Shown: positions 1-9,662 of the stretch, in pieces
Layout: every line of letters begins with the position of its first letter
Numbering within the stretch: position 1 is the first letter of the stretch
From: Chlorokybus atmophyticus
Taxonomy: Eukaryota > Streptophyta > Chlorokybophyceae > Chlorokybales > Chlorokybaceae
Length of the DNA stretch: 36,117 nucleotides
Direction: 5' to 3'
NCBI GenBank assembly: GCA_009103225.1
Contig: RHPI01001412.1
Location: forward strand, 1 to 36,117
Notes under the pieces: generated by a model
The model's input: only the letters and a program-made list of their open reading frames with translations
What the model was told of the DNA's origin: nothing
The model's database searches: none
Made by a program: the position numbers and the translations under genes

Positions 1-801
1 AGGCGGCAGCGACTGCAGCGGCGGCGACGGCGGCACTAGCAGCCGCTACCCACTAAGGTGGGTAGTGATGGTTGTTAGGTGTTGTTGTTGTTGTTGTTGT
101 AGTTGTTAAACGCTGTTGCCGGTGTAGTTAGCTTGCATGCTTGCCTGCTAGCCTAGCGCAGCCTAGCCGCCTTAGCCTAGCCTAGCCTAGCTTGCTGTTA
201 GGAAAGGCGGCCACTCAGGCAGCCTATCCCCCAAGCATTGCATGCCCAGCACATCACTTGTATCACATTATGTGATTACATTACTGTGCTTGTGCTTGTG
301 TGCTTGCCACCACTTGGATTCGTGGTGGTGTGAAGGGTGTGAAATTGTATTCACAAAACCAACTCTTGTGAGGCAGTCCAGTGGCAACATCGGCTGCCGT
401 TATCGCCAGTCAGTGCGGTGAGGCCGCCAGAGTCACTCTGTGCGGCCGATATCAAACTCACAACTCACAACTCGCTGATATCAGCCTGTAGGGTTGATTC
501 AACGAGATTTTGGCACCTTGTGTGTCAATTACAATTGTGGGTTGAGCTGAGTTGTACAAAGTGAAAACTTTGACAAGTTGTAACTTGTGAACCGCCGCGT
601 GGATTCGCGCGCGGTTTGTTGCAGAGTGAGTGTCTAGTTGAAAGGTGTGCGGAGAGCTCGTGTTTGAGCTGAATATTCCACGTTAAGCACTTGAAACTTG
701 ACGAGACAAAATTTGTAGATTTTAACACTTGTGCAGTGCACAACTTGTGTGTTTTGTGCACTTGCACACTTCTACTATTGACGGCTTGTATTCTTGGGCA
801 G
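1..801. other. Left flank without a supported gene
   Basis: I see no convincing gene here. The first 54 bases can be read as an alanine/threonine-rich tail ending in TAA on the plus strand and could be the end of a gene outside the window, but this is weak. Low-complexity tracts follow: GTT repeats at about 81-100 and CCTAG pentamers at about 148-192. The rest is unremarkable, with several short TTGTG/CACAA words between 520 and 760. If the acidic ORF at 802 belongs to a retroelement, part of this stretch could be its leader or LTR, but I found no matching LTR pair. Confidence 0.4.
148..192. repeat. Degenerate CCTAG pentamer tract
   Basis: The pentamer CCTAG (or its frame shift TAGCC) recurs about seven times here, with a few interruptions. 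It is a simple tandem repeat in non-coding DNA and appears nowhere else in the window at this density. Confidence 0.6.
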
Positions 802-966
802 ATGTCTGACCAAGGAGGGGATAATGCGGAGAAGTCCACATCATATGAGCCATCGAGTGAAGAGGAAGTGAACTACTCTGATACGAGTGAAAGCTATAAG
901 CTTACTATCATTGATAAAGAGGAAGACAAGGAAGATAGCGATGCTTCTCCTGACCAGTCTTCTTAG
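802..966 (+). CDS. Short acidic Ser/Asp/Glu-rich ORF, possibly 5' part of a retroelement
   Basis: This 54-codon ORF starts with ATG directly after a TTCTTGGGCAG string that looks like an intron acceptor, and it ends in TAG. The peptide is dominated by Ser, Glu, Asp and Lys, with acidic clusters such as SSEEE and KEEDKED. It has no recognisable domain, signal peptide or membrane segment. It stops five bases before the single N at 972, so its true downstream context is unknown. A gag-like fragment lies just after the next N (4934 onward), and the two may once have been neighbours in one element; that is inference. It could equally be an exon of an unrelated acidic protein or non-coding. Confidence 0.3.
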   Translation: MSDQGGDNAEKSTSYEPSSEEEVNYSDTSESYKLTIIDKEEDKEDSDASPDQSS

Positions 967-971
967 AGTGC

Positions 972-972
972 N
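972..972. other. Assembly gap (single N), left edge of duplicated segment
   Basis: A single ambiguous base separates unique sequence from the first base of the 3,960-bp duplicated segment. Its position exactly at the repeat boundary points to a contig join and not a miscalled base. Confidence 0.9.
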
Positions 973-1050
973 ATGCTGCGGCTCGCACCTGTTACGTCTG
1001 TCATAAGCCTGAATGTAACGGTGTGCTACCTCCATAGAGGTTCCCCGCCC

Positions 1051-1270
1051 TTATTTATTCCTAAATAAAGGTCCCAACGGGATTATACAGCCTATTAAGC
1101 CATATTAGGGCCGGTAGCCTATGTTAAGGCCCTTATGTAGTGTTACTTATCTGTAACACTGAAATCGACATTCGACATGAGTCTCATGTCGATATCAGCC
1201 GCATGGCGGCGCTGCTAACGCAGCGACCGCCATAGCCAGGGGATCTTCTGCTTCGGCAGTTGCCCCTGGC
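1051..1270. other. Chain of perfect small hairpins, copy 1
   Basis: Consecutive self-complementary elements are visible: TTATTTA/TAAATAA (1051-1068, overlapping an AATAAA at 1064-1069), GTGTTAC/GTAACAC (1140-1159), CGACATGAG/CTCATGTCG with a one-base centre (1173-1191), ATGGCGG plus GCTGC pairing with GCAGC plus CCGCCAT (1203-1233), and GCCAGGGG/CCCCTGGC enclosing CTGC-TTCG-GCAG (1235-1270). The last has a UUCG tetraloop if transcribed. Nothing in the sequence fixes the function: a structured RNA, an LTR or transposon terminus, or a transcript 3' end are all possible. The AATAAA sits about 35 bp after the end of the gag-like frame. Confidence 0.55.
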
Positions 1271-3397
1271 GGCGGCGGCGTGGGCGACGTGGCTGGTGGT
1301 GGTGTTGGGGTAGGGGATTAAAGGGAGGAGGGAGTACCCCCTCTCCTTACAGTCATTGTTGTGTAGAGTGTTGTTCTGTGTCCTCGGCGTGTTACTTTTG
1401 ATGCGAGTCACGGATATAGATGGGTTGTGTATTACATGCGCTTGTAGGGTTTATAGCGGTAATAGTACATAAGTTTTCAGTTATGTTAGCCATTAGTGCT
1501 GTGAGAAGCAGACACGCAATTGTTGCTGGTAGCATGCGTGTGGCGCCACTATTGCACCCCGTGTGCATTTAAATAGTATAATATTTACAATCTTGCTGCA
1601 ACATCCTGCATGAATTGAAGCCATATTGTACAGCCAGCTGAACGATTCGGACGCAAACATCAGCAAGTTGTAAGGACACATTACTTCGGTATTTGAACAA
1701 ACTCAAGCTGTTATAATTACCCAATGCTAACTGCATGGCATACATGGGGGGGGGGGGGGAGAGCGCACGCACAGCATGGTTCCAGCACTACACACACATC
1801 CGCTTATCACACCCGCCATCACGCCAACCCTTAGCAAGGCAAATCTCTTGGCTTGTGCAATCTGCACTGCAAGTTCTGCAAAGCAATCTGCTTGAAAGAT
1901 TGGGCCAACGCGAATCATATTGAATGATCTCGTTGAGGAAATATAAGCCAGTTTTCTTAGGTTCGAATGGTAGCGCATGCGCTTCCAAGTTTCGTAATTC
2001 AATAGCCATTGCGTAAGAAGAATCGTATTGGTAAGGTCTCTTTCCTGCTTGGTTTATGCCATATTTCATAATGGGCCCAGTGTTAAGGAATTCAAATTGA
2101 CGCTTCCCTTTGGCTCAACTGCATGTGTAGCTCTTTGCTGCACTTATGTTGGGTGAGTTGCGCTCATCCGCTGGCGCGATACCTTTAACCAAGTGCATGC
2201 GTGCTATATTCGCTTTGCGTGCAATTGTATGGATGGCCACAAGTGTCACGCTTGCAAGGCTTTACTCGTTCTCATGACACTGCTTGCTAAATAGCATAGC
2301 ACGTCAGTTGATTGCATATGTCTGTTCCTTCCACGTGTGAGTACAATGCATATTGGTCGGCGGTTTGCAACCTGCCGCTAAGCCCAAGAGCTTTAGGTTT
2401 GAGATTGTACAAGTATTGAAAGGAGCCAGCACGGGGCCAATCGATATGCAGCTATGATGTGATGTGACATGCTCTATTGCCTCATGTGAGGACAACCCCG
2501 TGTTGGTATCATTCACGTAAGGGTGCTAAGACAAGCAGGCACTGAGCAACTATTCCAATAATCAGTTATCTTTGTTGGGATAGTCGCCGTTATCCCACGC
2601 CTCCGCGATAGTCTATTCCTCGCACTACGTTGGTGCGCACTGGATAACGCCCAATTATTGCGTTGGTGGGGTCGCAAGACGGCGGATACAGTCGAGATAG
2701 GTACCCAAAAGCTATCCTATCCAACTGTTATCGCGCAGGTGGGGAGAGCCTCTTACCTTCGGAAGAGCTGCGGGCTGAGGTCCTCAGCCTAAGGATCAGC
2801 ACCGACATTGTTTCGGTGTCGGTCCGAGACACCCAAAGGCGTTGTCGAACGCGTTGGTACTGTCAGACCACGGAGTCTTTGGTCTCGGCGCGCTGCCAGG
2901 GTTTCGGCCCCTACTGCGGCGTCATGTCACACTTACTCTTGCATGAGTCAAGTATACCTCATGCATTCACTCATGCATAAGCAGCGGTGTAGTCGTCCAT
3001 TCATGCATGCCAGCCGTTCCGCGCTTTCCGGCTGTGTTGCCGCCGTCGTACGTGTCATTTTTCTCTATGATGTGACCCCGCTTCTCCCCGAAGCAAGCTG
3101 GCTACAACAGGTAAGCCTTCGTCTGCATTGGTGTCGTGCTGTGCTCTGCTTGATCAACCCGCGCTCATGCATGGCGCGTTTGCTCCTCGCAGTGTCTGCT
3201 GACATGTACGGACCTCCCCAGCTCCTCTGCTGCTAAGCTCTAGCAGGTTCTGCTATCAGCTGCTATAAGCTTGAAGCTTAGCTACAGAGGAGTCTGTCTG
3301 CTCTGTTTGCGGTGAAAACATCCGGTGGCAAGCCTTGCATGAGCGTGCTTCGTTCACAGGCAGGCTCTCAGGCGGGTTTGCTCGCACCCCGTCACAG
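1271..3397. other. Region upstream of the cysteine-rich gene, copy 1, no gene seen
   Basis: The six frames here hold only short open stretches without domain-like composition, so I call no gene. Visible structure includes a G14 homopolymer (1746-1759), a 17-base palindrome GGCTGAGG-T-CCTCAGCC (2773-2789), an ACCGACA/TGTCGGT hairpin (2801-2823), and an 8-bp inverted pair GCATGAGT/ACTCATGC (2941-2948 and 2969-2976). This is probably intergenic and promoter sequence for the gene at 3398, perhaps including remnants of mobile DNA. Confidence 0.4.
3264..3269 (+). promoter_or_regulatory. Possible TATA-like element of the cysteine-rich gene
   Basis: TATAAG lies about 130 bp before the proposed ATG at 3398 and is followed by the near-palindrome AAGCTT-G-AAGCTT. 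The same sequence is at 8065-8070 in copy 2. The match is short, so the call is tentative. Confidence 0.2.
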
Positions 3398-4861
3398 ATG
3401 GCTTGGAGCGGTGGATTGCTGATGATGTTGATGCTCGGCAGCATGGTCTGCATGCTGGTGACAACAGCTTCTGCTCAGGTGTGACGGTAGTCATTCATGC
3501 TTGCAACTGGCCTTCAAGGCGGCGCAGGAGGGCTTTCAAGCACACAACTTACGACTTGTGCTTTGGGTCCGAGTGGCTGTTTCTAGCGCTCTGTGGCAAT
3601 TCTTGTCTGCTGCCTGCTGTGTGTAGAGTAGGTGTGGCGCTATGCTCTTGCTTGTTGCAGCTGGGAAGGCTTGTGCACGTACTTCTCCGTTGTTTCCTCC
3701 ATCTATTCATTTGTTACATGGTTTGCACAGGTTGCAAGCTGCACATACGCTGTCCAGGAAGACCAAGGCTCCCAAAGCATCACAGCCCTTTGTAGTTCAG
3801 CAGACGTCCAGACGCTGTGTACGCTCAATCAGGACAAGTGTCCCAACCAGGGGCTTCTGTTCTATGGCGGCGACCTGCTGGTCTTGCCCAGCGACTGCTG
3901 CGGTAGCACCATTCCAGGCAGGCTGGCTCCCAATGGCACAGTTATCGCTGTTTCAGCTGCTGGCATCTCCTTGGCGTCTCAGTCTGGTCTGTGCAGCTAC
4001 TACATCCCACCTGGAGAAGGCGCCAACCAGGTGCTCAGAGCTTGCCCAGGGCTGTCTATCCCAGACATCTGCACACTCAACAATGGAGGTGGCGGCACTT
4101 ACAACCTCTGCAGCACTGGTGGTAAGCTGTCTTGGGACTTGACGGAGAAGGCCATCCTTGCAGACTGGTGCTGCAACTACGCGTCCGTGCCATCCCGCCT
4201 GCTGGATGCCGACATTGTTGTCAACATCACGGCTGAGCCTAACCTGGGTCCCCCGCCGGCAATGCTGCCCTGCACTAGTAGCAATGGATCCGGTGGCGTG
4301 TGCTACTACACAACATTTGTCTGCTTCCAGGACTACCCATGCATGGGCTGGGTCAACAGTGCCTCCGGCTTGTCGAACGACTCTTTCTGCGGTCCGTGCA
4401 ATGGCTCCATCCCGCAGGCGTGTCTGGCGAAGGACGCGCATGTGTCCTCCAGCCCCACTCTTGAGAGCCAAGTCAACAGTGCCGTTTGTCACAAGCTTCA
4501 AGAGGGTGTCTGCACCATTGGCTCCACAGCCTGCGGCCCCGTTGTAGGCTTCGCCTGTGCAACGCTCTGTGAAACTGTGTACAGCCATTCTCCTGCTGCC
4601 TGCCCAGAGGTTTGCAACCCCTTGAACACCTGCCTGGCGTCCGTGCTGCAGGATCAAAGCGTCTACGGCAATTGTGACAAGAATGCGCCTGGGCCAGGAG
4701 TTGGGCCTTGCAATTATTACTGCCGCAACCGAAAGTGGATCCTTGGAATAGCAATTGGCTTGCCCATTGCGCTGATGGTAGCGTCCTTGGGCTGGGCCTA
4801 CCAGAAGCGACGAGCGAGGAGGGCAGCCAGGAATCCTGCGGTTGCTTATAAACACTGTTAG
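3398..4861 (+). CDS. Cysteine-rich single-pass type I membrane protein, copy 1
   Basis: I do not recognise a named family. The model has two exons: 3398-3478 and 3731-4861, joined in phase 0 through a 252-bp GT...GCACAG intron, giving 403 aa. Exon 1 is a complete signal peptide (27 residues, hydrophobic core rich in Leu and Met, ending TTASAQ), which is why I prefer this start over an ATG-less opening of the long frame at 3632. The ectodomain holds about 30 cysteines, including two CC pairs, and five N-glycosylation sequons (NGT, NIT, NGS, NDS, NGS). One membrane helix near the C-terminus (ILGIAIGLPIALMVASLGW) is followed by a short basic tail, KRRARRAARN. This predicts a disulfide-rich surface or secretory-pathway protein. 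The second copy is identical at protein level. Confidence 0.75.
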
Positions 4862-4932
4862 GAAGATTTCTAGTAGTGGTATCCTTTGCAGTATCCGATG
4901 CTGCAAGACCGAGCGGCTCGGTCTCCTGTAGC

Positions 4933-4933
4933 N
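4933..4933. other. Assembly gap (single N), right edge of duplicated segment
   Basis: This second single N sits directly after the last base shared by the two copies (4932 = 9733). Together with the N at 972 it exactly brackets copy 1. Confidence 0.9.
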
Positions 4934-5838
4934 GTTTGGGAGTGGAAACCTCACAACGTTGCAAGGATGTGTTCTGGTACTTGGGACCTAACTTGGAAGA
5001 CAAGTTGACTGGCCGAGTGCAGTTGACGGCACGCCTCGATGCTATGCAGTTTGAGTTGGTGGCGCTGCGCCAACTGGTGGCGGGTGCTACTTCAGCAGGT
5101 CTGCTGGTGACAGCGCTGAACAAGCCTGAGGAGTTCAAGCCTAACGGCAGCGTCAGCATTCGCGACTGGGTGGTCACTGTCGAGCACTACTTGACGGCAC
5201 TCAAGCGCCTCGTTAATGAGCACATTGCCGTGGCTGAGTTGCTCATGCCATCTAATGCTCTCGCTGAATGGGCGAGGCAGACAGAAGATGGTGCTGCCAA
5301 GACAGTGGAGGCACTTTTTCAGTTCCTGATGGAACGCTATGGTGGCATGGCCCTGGTTACTTAGGCTCGCAACAAGCTCAGCAAGTTGCGCCAGAATGGT
5401 TGGGCGGCCTCAACCTATCTGCAGGAGTTTCAGGCATTGGTGGGTCGCGCAAACAGCGGCCTCATGCCCATGGACAAGGCCGAGCAGTTTGAATTGTACA
5501 AGCATGGCTTGGATGCGCGTGTGCGTGATCAGCTGCAGTACAACACGGCAACGGGACTTCCTTGGGTTCCAGAGGACTTGGCCAAGCTGCAGAAGATGAG
5601 CGTGTACCTGTACAATAATGACACGACGGTGCGGGACAAGTCACATGTGGCAGTTTCGGCCCAGCCGCCGGGGGTGGGCGGAAAGCGTTTCTCTCATCCG
5701 AGTGCACACCTGGCAAAGAAGGCGAAGACATTTGGTGCTTCTACCAGTGGCGCACCTGCTGGTGGTGCCATGCATGCTGCGGCTCGCACCTGTTACGTCT
5801 GTCATAAGCCTGAATGTAACGGTGTGCTACCTCCATAG
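4934..5838 (+). pseudogene. Broken retrotransposon gag fragment
   Basis: One reading frame runs through this stretch and looks like the capsid-like gag domain of LTR retrotransposons (Retrotrans_gag type). It has a helical region with the SIRDWVVTVEHYL motif, then ARNKLSKLRQNGW and YLQEFQALVG, which match the usual 'AR..L..L.Q.G....Y...F' core. A basic Pro/Gly-rich linker and the beginning of a zinc knuckle, CYVCHK, follow. An in-frame TAG at 5362-5364 interrupts the core. The knuckle is not completed: after CYVCHKPEC the frame runs into a stop at 5836-5838. The 5' end is lost in the N at 4933. No protease, reverse transcriptase or integrase is present. The last 65 bases lie inside duplicated segment copy 2. 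This is a dead remnant. Confidence 0.65.
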
Positions 5839-5851
5839 AGGTTCCCCGCCC

Positions 5852-6071
5852 TTATTTATTCCTAAATAAAGGTCCCAACGGGATTATACAGCCTATTAAG
5901 CCATATTAGGGCCGGTAGCCTATGTTAAGGCCCTTATGTAGTGTTACTTATCTGTAACACTGAAATCGACATTCGACATGAGTCTCATGTCGATATCAGC
6001 CGCATGGCGGCGCTGCTAACGCAGCGACCGCCATAGCCAGGGGATCTTCTGCTTCGGCAGTTGCCCCTGGC
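5852..6071. other. Chain of perfect small hairpins, copy 2
   Basis: This is the same hairpin series as at 1051-1270, unchanged in sequence. Here its context is intact: it begins 14 bp after the stop that ends the gag-like frame, and AATAAA is at 5865-5870. That placement would fit the 3' non-coding part or LTR of the dead element. Confidence 0.55.
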
Positions 6072-8198
6072 GGCGGCGGCGTGGGCGACGTGGCTGGTGG
6101 TGGTGTTGGGGTAGGGGATTAAAGGGAGGAGGGAGTACCCCCTCTCCTTACAGTCATTGTTGTGTAGAGTGTTGTTCTGTGTCCTCGGCGTGTTACTTTT
6201 GATGCGAGTCACGGATATAGATGGGTTGTGTATTACATGCGCTTGTAGGGTTTATAGCGGTAATAGTACATAAGTTTTCAGTTATGTTAGCCATTAGTGT
6301 TGTGAGAAGCAGACACGCAATTGTTGCTGGTAGCATGCGTGTGGCGCCACTATTGCACCCCGTGTGCATTTAAATAGTATAATATTTACAATCTTGCTGC
6401 AACATCCTGCATGAATTGAAGCCATATTGTACAGCCAGCTGAACGATTCGGACGCAAACATCAGCAAGTTGTAAGGACACATTACTTCGGTATTTGAACA
6501 AACTCAAGCTGTTATAATTACCCAATGCTAACTGCATGGCATACATGGGGGGGGGGGGGGAGAGCGCACGCACAGCATGGTTCCAGCACTACACACACAT
6601 CCGCTTATCACACCCGCCATCACGCCAACCCTTAGCAAGGCAAATCTCTTGGCTTGTGCAATCTGCACTGCAAGTTTTGCAAAGCAATCTGCTTGAAAGA
6701 TTGGGCCAACGCGAATCATATTGAATGATCTCGTTGAGGAAATATAAGCCAGTTTTCTTAGGTTCGAATGGTAGCGCATGCGCTTCCAAGTTTCGTAATT
6801 CAATAGCCATTGCGTAAGAAGAATCGTATTGGTAAGGTCTCTTTCCTGCTTGGTTTATGCCATATTTCATAATGGGCCCAGTGTTAAGGAATTCAAATTG
6901 ACGCTTCCCTTTGGCTCAACTGCATGTGTAGCTCTTTGCTGCACTTATGTTGGGTGAGTTGCGCTCATCCGCTGGCGCGATACCTTTAACCAAGTGCATG
7001 CGTGCTATATTCGCTTTGCGTGCAATTGTATGGATGGCCACAAGTGTCACGCTTGCAAGGCTTTACTCGTTCTCATGACACTGCTTGCTAAATAGCATAG
7101 CACGTCAGTTGATTGCATATGTCTGTTCCTTCCACGTGTGAGTACAATGCATATTGGTCGGCGGTTTGCAACCTGCCGCTAAGCCCAAGAGCTTTAGGTT
7201 TGAGATTGTACAAGTATTGAAAGGAGCCAGCACGGGGCCAATCGATATGCAGCTATGATGTGATGTGACATGCTCTATTGCCTCATGTGAGGACAACCCC
7301 GTGTTGGTATCATTCACGTAAGGGTGCTAAGACAAGCAGGCACTGAGCAACTATTCCAATAATCAGTTATCTTTGTTGGGATAGTCGCCGTTATCCCACG
7401 CCTCCGCGATAGTCTATTCCTCGCACTACGTTGGCGCGCACTGGATAACGCCCAATTATTGCGTTGGTGGGGTCGCAAGACGGCGGATACAGTCGAGATA
7501 GGTACCCAAAAGCTATCCTATCCAACTGTTATCGCGCAGGTGGGGAGAGCCTCTTACCTTCGGAAGAGCTGCGGGCTGAGGTCCTCAGCCTAAGGATCAG
7601 CACCGACATTGTTTCGGTGTCGGTCCGAGACACCCAAAGGCGTTGTCGAACGCGTTGGTACTGTCAGACCACGGAGTCTTTGGTCTCGGCGCGCTGCCAG
7701 GGTTTCGGCCCCTACTGCGGCGTCATGTCACACTTACTCGTGCATGAGTCAAGTATACCTCATGCATTCACTCATGCATAAGCAGCGGTGTAGTCGTCCA
7801 TTCATGCATGCCAGCCGTTCCGCGCTTTCCGGCTGTGTTGCCGCCGTCGTACGTGTCATTTTTCTCTATGATGTGACCCCGCTTCTCCCCGAAGCAAGCT
7901 GGCTACAACAGGTAAGCCTTCGTCTGCATTGGTGTCGTGCTGTGCTCTGCTTGATCAACCCGCGCTCATGCATGGCGCGTTTGCTCCTCGCAGTGTCTGC
8001 TGACATGTACGGACCTCCCCAGCTCCTCTGCTGCTAAGCTCTAGCAGGTTCTGCTATCAGCTGCTATAAGCTTGAAGCTTAGCTACAGAGGAGTCTGTCT
8101 GCTCTGTTTGCGGTGAAAACATCCGGTGGCAAGCCTTGCATGAGCGTGCTTCGTTCACAGGCAGGCTCTCAGGCGGGTTTGCTCGCACCCCGTCACAG
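6072..8198. other. Region upstream of the cysteine-rich gene, copy 2, no gene seen
   Basis: This matches 1271-3397 with four substitutions (6300, 6677, 7435, 7740). It holds the G14 run at 6547-6560 and the palindromes at 7574-7590 and 7602-7624. No coding region was recognised. Confidence 0.4.
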
Positions 8199-9662
8199 AT
8201 GGCTTGGAGCGGTGGATTGCTGATGATGTTGATGCTCGGCAGCATGGTCTGCATGCTGGTGACAACAGCTTCTGCTCAGGTGTGACGGTAGTCATTCATG
8301 CTTGCAACTGGCCTTCAAGGCGGCGCAGGAGGGCTTTCAAGCACACAACTTACGACTTGTGCTTTGGGTCCGAGTGGCTGTTTCTAGCGCTCTGTGGCAA
8401 TTCTTGTCTGCTGCCTGCTGTGTGTAGAGTAGGTGTGGCGCTATGCTCTTGCTTGTTGCAGCTGGGAAGGCTTGTGCACGTACTTCTCCGTTGTTTCCTC
8501 CATCTATTCATTTGTTACATGGTTTGCACAGGTTGCAAGCTGCACATACGCTGTCCAGGAAGACCAAGGCTCCCAAAGCATCACAGCCCTTTGTAGTTCA
8601 GCAGACGTCCAGACGCTGTGTACGCTCAATCAGGACAAGTGTCCCAACCAGGGGCTTCTGTTCTATGGCGGCGACCTGCTGGTCTTGCCCAGCGACTGCT
8701 GCGGTAGCACCATTCCAGGCAGGCTGGCTCCCAATGGCACAGTTATCGCTGTTTCAGCTGCTGGCATCTCCTTGGCGTCTCAGTCTGGTCTGTGCAGCTA
8801 CTACATCCCACCTGGAGAAGGCGCCAACCAGGTGCTCAGAGCTTGCCCAGGGCTGTCTATCCCAGACATCTGCACACTCAACAATGGAGGTGGCGGCACT
8901 TACAACCTCTGCAGCACTGGTGGTAAGCTGTCTTGGGACTTGACGGAGAAGGCCATCCTTGCAGACTGGTGCTGCAACTACGCGTCCGTGCCATCCCGCC
9001 TGCTGGATGCCGACATTGTTGTCAACATCACGGCTGAGCCTAACCTGGGTCCCCCGCCGGCAATGCTGCCCTGCACTAGTAGCAATGGATCCGGTGGCGT
9101 GTGCTACTACACAACATTTGTCTGCTTCCAGGACTACCCATGCATGGGCTGGGTCAACAGTGCCTCCGGCTTGTCGAACGACTCTTTCTGCGGTCCGTGC
9201 AATGGCTCCATCCCGCAGGCGTGTCTGGCGAAGGACGCGCATGTGTCCTCCAGCCCCACTCTTGAGAGCCAAGTCAACAGTGCCGTTTGTCACAAGCTTC
9301 AAGAGGGTGTCTGCACCATTGGCTCCACAGCCTGCGGCCCCGTTGTAGGCTTCGCCTGTGCAACGCTCTGTGAAACTGTGTACAGCCATTCTCCTGCTGC
9401 CTGCCCAGAGGTTTGCAACCCCTTGAACACCTGCCTGGCGTCCGTGCTGCAGGATCAAAGCGTCTACGGCAATTGTGACAAGAATGCGCCTGGGCCAGGA
9501 GTTGGGCCTTGCAATTATTACTGCCGCAACCGAAAGTGGATCCTTGGAATAGCAATTGGCTTGCCCATTGCGCTGATGGTAGCGTCCTTGGGCTGGGCCT
9601 ACCAGAAGCGACGAGCGAGGAGGGCAGCCAGGAATCCTGCGGTTGCTTATAAACACTGTTAG
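8199..9662 (+). CDS. Cysteine-rich single-pass type I membrane protein, copy 2
   Basis: Exons are 8199-8279 and 8532-9662, with the same phase-0 intron and an identical 403-residue product: signal peptide, ectodomain with about 30 cysteines and five N-glycosylation sequons, one C-terminal membrane helix and a basic cytoplasmic tail. There is no nucleotide difference from copy 1 within the exons; all four differences fall upstream. This is either recent origin or the allele of the same gene. It is transcribed toward SF1, whose stop codon is about 770 bp away on the other strand. The family is unknown to me; a cell-surface role is inferred only from topology. Confidence 0.75.

Larger units (their letters stand above)
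973..4932. repeat. Duplicated segment, copy 1 (3,960 bp)
   Basis: This segment matches 5774-9733 base for base at a constant offset of 4,801, except for four substitutions: 1499 C versus 6300 T, 1876 C versus 6677 T, 2634 T versus 7435 C, and 2939 T versus 7740 G. No indels were seen, and even the G14 run (1746-1759) has the same length. The two gene copies inside encode identical proteins. Both ends of this copy touch a single N. The simplest reading is an allelic contig placed in tandem by the assembler; the alternative is a very recent duplication. Confidence 0.95.

Noticed and set aside
3953-4954. Long minus-strand open frame (333 codons) opposite the cysteine-rich gene, and its shorter partner at 8754-9737
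   Set aside because: It mirrors the exon of the plus-strand gene. The plus-strand protein has a signal peptide, regular cysteines, sequons and a membrane helix, while the mirror frame shows none of these and one version crosses the N at 4933.
802-5364. Possible reassignment of TAG to an amino acid, since TAG ends the acidic ORF and interrupts the gag frame
   Set aside because: Most well-supported genes here (cysteine-rich protein, channel, PRA1, CCDC103-like, MORN, auxilin) end at TAG exactly where their families end, so TAG is a normal stop.
525-5838. LTR pair flanking the gag remnant
   Set aside because: I found no direct repeat on either side beyond the short shared word GATATCAGCC (about 477 and 1190), which is too short to support LTRs.
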